Shown: in pieces, positions 62,089-64,000 of the stretch
How positions within the stretch are numbered: the first letter of the stretch is position 1
Layout of the letters: the number at the start of each line of letters is the position of its first letter
Assembly (NCBI RefSeq): GCF_014863585.1
Contig: NZ_CP062253.1
Coordinates: 2,754,501-2,818,500 of the forward strand
Length of the DNA stretch: 64,000 nt
Reading direction: 5' to 3'
Origin: Pseudomonas gozinkensis
GTDB lineage: Bacteria; Pseudomonadota; Gammaproteobacteria; Pseudomonadales; Pseudomonadaceae
Program-made: the position numbers and the translations under genes
The notes under the pieces: generated by a model
The model's input: only the letters and a program-made list of their open reading frames with translations
Databases searched by the model: none
What the model was told of the DNA's origin: nothing

Positions 62089-63495
62089 ATGAATAGCCTG
62101 AACTCGAAGGACTCGAACGGTCAGTTGGCGCAGGGCTTCAAGCCGCGTCATGTCACCATGCTTTCCATTGCCGGCATCATCGGTGCGGGGCTGTTTGTCG
62201 GCTCCGGCCACGCCATTGCCGCCGCCGGCCCGGCAGTCTTGCTTGCTTATCTCTTCTCCGGTCTGCTGGTCGTGCTGGTCATGCGCATGCTCGGTGAAAT
62301 GGCCGTGGCCCATCCGGACACGGGATCGTTTTCCACCTATGCCGATCAGGCCATCGGGCGCTGGGCGGGGTTCACCATTGGTTGGTTGTATTGGTGGTTC
62401 TGGGTGCTGGTCATTCCGATTGAAGCGCTGGCCGCCGGGCATGTGTTGAATCAGTGGTTTCCTCAGGTCGATGCGTGGTTGTTCGCGTTGTTGTCGATCA
62501 TTTTGCTGGTGGTGACCAACCTGTTCAGCGTGTCCAAGTACGGCGAGTTCGAGTTCTGGTTTGCGATGGCCAAAGTGGTGGCGATCATCGGGTTCATCGG
62601 TCTGGGTTTTGCGGTGTTGATGGGCTGGATTCCGGAGCGTGAGGCCAGCGGTTTGAGCCGCTTGATGGAGGAGCACGGCGGGTTTGCACCCAATGGTTTG
62701 TCAGCGGTGGTCGGGGCTTTCATCACGATCATGTTCAGCTTTATCGGGACCGAAGCGGTGACCATCGCGGCCGCCGAATCGAGCAACCCGGCGCAGAACA
62801 TCGCCAAGGCCACGCGCTCGGTGATCTGGCGCATCGGCGTGTTTTATCTGCTGTCGATTTTCGTGGTGATTTCCGTGGTGCCCTGGAACGATCCGCTGCT
62901 GGCGTCCGTCGGCTCTTACCAGCGCGCACTGGAGCTGATGAACGTTCCCAACGCCAAATTCCTGGTCGATGTGGTCGTGTTGATCGCGGTGGCCAGTTGC
63001 ATGAATTCCTCGATCTACATTTCCTCGCGGATGCTGTTCTCGCTGGGTCGTCGCGGCGATGCTCCGCAACCGCTGAAAGTGACCTCCGCTGCGGGCGTGC
63101 CGAGAGCTGCGGTGATTGCCAGCACCGTGATCGGCGCCGGGGTGACGCTGTTCAGCTATTTCATGCCGGCCGGGCTGTTCCAGTTTCTGCTCGCCAGCTC
63201 CGGCGCGATTGCGTTGCTGGTGTATCTGGTGATCGCGGTTTCGCAATTGCGCATGCGCCGGATGCTGCGTCGGCAGAACGTCGAGCTGACGTTTCGCATG
63301 TGGCTGTTTCCGTGGCTGACGTGGCTGGTGATCGCGTTCATCTGCGCCGCGCTCGCGGTGATGATGGTGACCCCCGAGCATCGTCTGGAAGTGACGTCAA
63401 CCATCGGCCTGGCGCTGGCGATTTCCTTTATCGGGCTGGTGACCACGCGACAGCAGGGGCAGGTGAGGGCGGCGGTTTCGGTGGGTGAGGCCTAG
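62089..63495 (+). CDS. gabP: GABA permease, APC superfamily
   Basis: 468 residues with about 12 membrane helices. It aligns closely by eye with E. coli GabP: KPRHVTMLSIAGIIGAGLFVG, FSTYADQAIGRWAGFTIGWL with the downstream YWWFWVLVIP, KYGEFEFW, TIAAAESSNPAQNI, MNSSIYISSRMLFSLGRRGD, and SGAIALLVYLVIAVSQLRMR near the C-terminus. It takes up 4-aminobutyrate with protons across the inner membrane. The usual gabDT partners are not in the window. Confidence 0.88.
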   Translation: MNSLNSKDSNGQLAQGFKPRHVTMLSIAGIIGAGLFVGSGHAIAAAGPAVLLAYLFSGLLVVLVMRMLGEMAVAHPDTGSFSTYADQAIGRWAGFTIGWLYWWFWVLVIPIEALAAGHVLNQWFPQVDAWLFALLSIILLVVTNLFSVSKYGEFEFWFAMAKVVAIIGFIGLGFAVLMGWIPEREASGLSRLMEEHGGFAPNGLSAVVGAFITIMFSFIGTEAVTIAAAESSNPAQNIAKATRSVIWRIGVFYLLSIFVVISVVPWNDPLLASVGSYQRALELMNVPNAKFLVDVVVLIAVASCMNSSIYISSRMLFSLGRRGDAPQPLKVTSAAGVPRAAVIASTVIGAGVTLFSYFMPAGLFQFLLASSGAIALLVYLVIAVSQLRMRRMLRRQNVELTFRMWLFPWLTWLVIAFICAALAVMMVTPEHRLEVTSTIGLALAISFIGLVTTRQQGQVRAAVSVGEA

Positions 63496-63560
63496 GTGTG
63501 TCGCAGGCGTGAACTGTGGGACTATCGCCAGCACGCCTGACATTCGATCGGAGCCCCATC

Positions 63561-64000
63561 GTGCAGACCATCCGCCGCGCTCAACCCCAGGATGTCGAGT
63601 GCATCACCGCACTCGTCACTGAGGCCTACACCCCGTACATCGCCAGAATCGGCAAGAAACCTGCGCCGATGCTGGAGGATTACCGACAGGTGCTGCAGGA
63701 CAATGAGACGTTTGTTCTGACCGACAGTGACGAGGTTGTCGGTGTGCTGGTGATGAGCCCTGAAGACACCGAGCTGCTTCTGGTCAACGTCGCCGTTTCA
63801 GCTCGGCACAAGGGCAAGGGCCTGGGAAAAGTGCTGATGACGTTCTGTGAAGAACACGCGCGTGACAAGGGGGTGGCGGCAGTGCGGTTGTACACCCACG
63901 AACGGATGTCCGAAAACATCGAGATCTACAAAAAGCTCGGCTATCTCGAAACCCATCGCGCCACCGAAGACGGGTTTGCCCGCGTGTTCATGCGTAAGGC
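63561..64000 (+). CDS. GNAT N-acetyltransferase (C-terminus cut by window edge)
   Basis: 146 codons are visible from a GTG at 63561, with GGAG seven bases upstream. The acetyl-CoA binding core is LLLVNVAVSARHKGKGLGKVLM, and the C-terminal beta strand EIYKKLGYLETHR is typical. A few residues are probably lost at the right edge. Substrate unknown. It follows gabP by 65 bp on the same strand, possibly independent. Confidence 0.85.
   Translation, partial: MQTIRRAQPQDVECITALVTEAYTPYIARIGKKPAPMLEDYRQVLQDNETFVLTDSDEVVGVLVMSPEDTELLLVNVAVSARHKGKGLGKVLMTFCEEHARDKGVAAVRLYTHERMSENIEIYKKLGYLETHRATEDGFARVFMRK

Overview
This 64 kb window looks like chromosome from a fluorescent-type Pseudomonas. The signs are high-GC coding DNA, a palindromic Pseudomonas REP element, a DUF6124-type small gene, an SdsA-type alkylsulfatase, a PpyR-like small membrane protein, and a pyocin-type toxin with its immunity gene. 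No rRNA, tRNA or CRISPR array was seen. All calls come from reading the sequence. Family assignments rest on motif recognition and remembered homologues, with no database search.

Layout. 1-6.6 kb: a truncated ABC exporter, hchA overlapping a LuxR-type regulator, then a peroxide-defence block on the minus strand (short sigma-like protein, Ohr, catalase) with a tandem palindromic site ahead of the catalase. 6.6-30.6 kb: a tightly coupled biosynthetic operon of three megasynthases (3003, 1370 and 3031 aa), an Ala-rich protein of unknown function, an MbtH-like protein and a TauD-type dioxygenase. It ends at a REP palindrome. 30.6-39.7 kb: a GSCFA/SGNH pair, a GNAT, an efflux operon (NmrA-like, cupin, HlyD, DHA2 MFS) divergent from a winged-helix/TPR regulator, and a zinc alcohol dehydrogenase. 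39.8-44.7 kb: a secreted protein with seven 13-residue repeats, a PpyR-like protein, a FixJ-type regulator, and an SdsA alkylsulfatase beside its divergent LysR gene, which is frameshifted. 44.8-51.3 kb: a pyocin-like toxin with a colicin E3 type rRNase tip and its immunity gene, an M20 amidohydrolase, SolA, and four small genes, one with a SUFU domain. 51.5-57.5 kb: a MerR regulator and five metabolic genes with matching MerR-style promoters, bracketed by inverted 20-mers. 57.6-59.7 kb: an IS256-family element inside a DUF6124 gene, with a structured leader upstream. 59.9-64 kb: a DUF4432 protein, a P-loop kinase-like protein, a GabP-type permease and a truncated GNAT.

The most interesting locus is the NRPS/PKS operon. 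Proteins 1 and 2 read A-T-C-A-T-Cy-A-T-Ox and dock-C-A-T-TE; the pockets suggest Arg-Pro-thiazole(Cys)-Xaa. Protein 3 starts again with its own A domain and reads A(Val/Ile)-T-C-A(Pro)-T-KS-KR-T-TE, with no acyltransferase. Two initiation modules and two thioesterases suggest two chains that may be joined afterwards. The Val/Ile-Pro-C2 logic plus a TauD oxygenase recalls the actinobacterial detoxin/rimosamide family; this is inference.

The second notable system is the MerR block. Four promoters there combine TTGACC with an exact 19-bp spacer, and three of the four have a plausible -10. This suggests one redox/electrophile-responsive regulon of an alpha/beta hydrolase, a secreted DJ-1-like protein, a secreted acetoacetate-decarboxylase-like protein, a saccharopine-dehydrogenase-like reductase and an Old Yellow Enzyme homologue.
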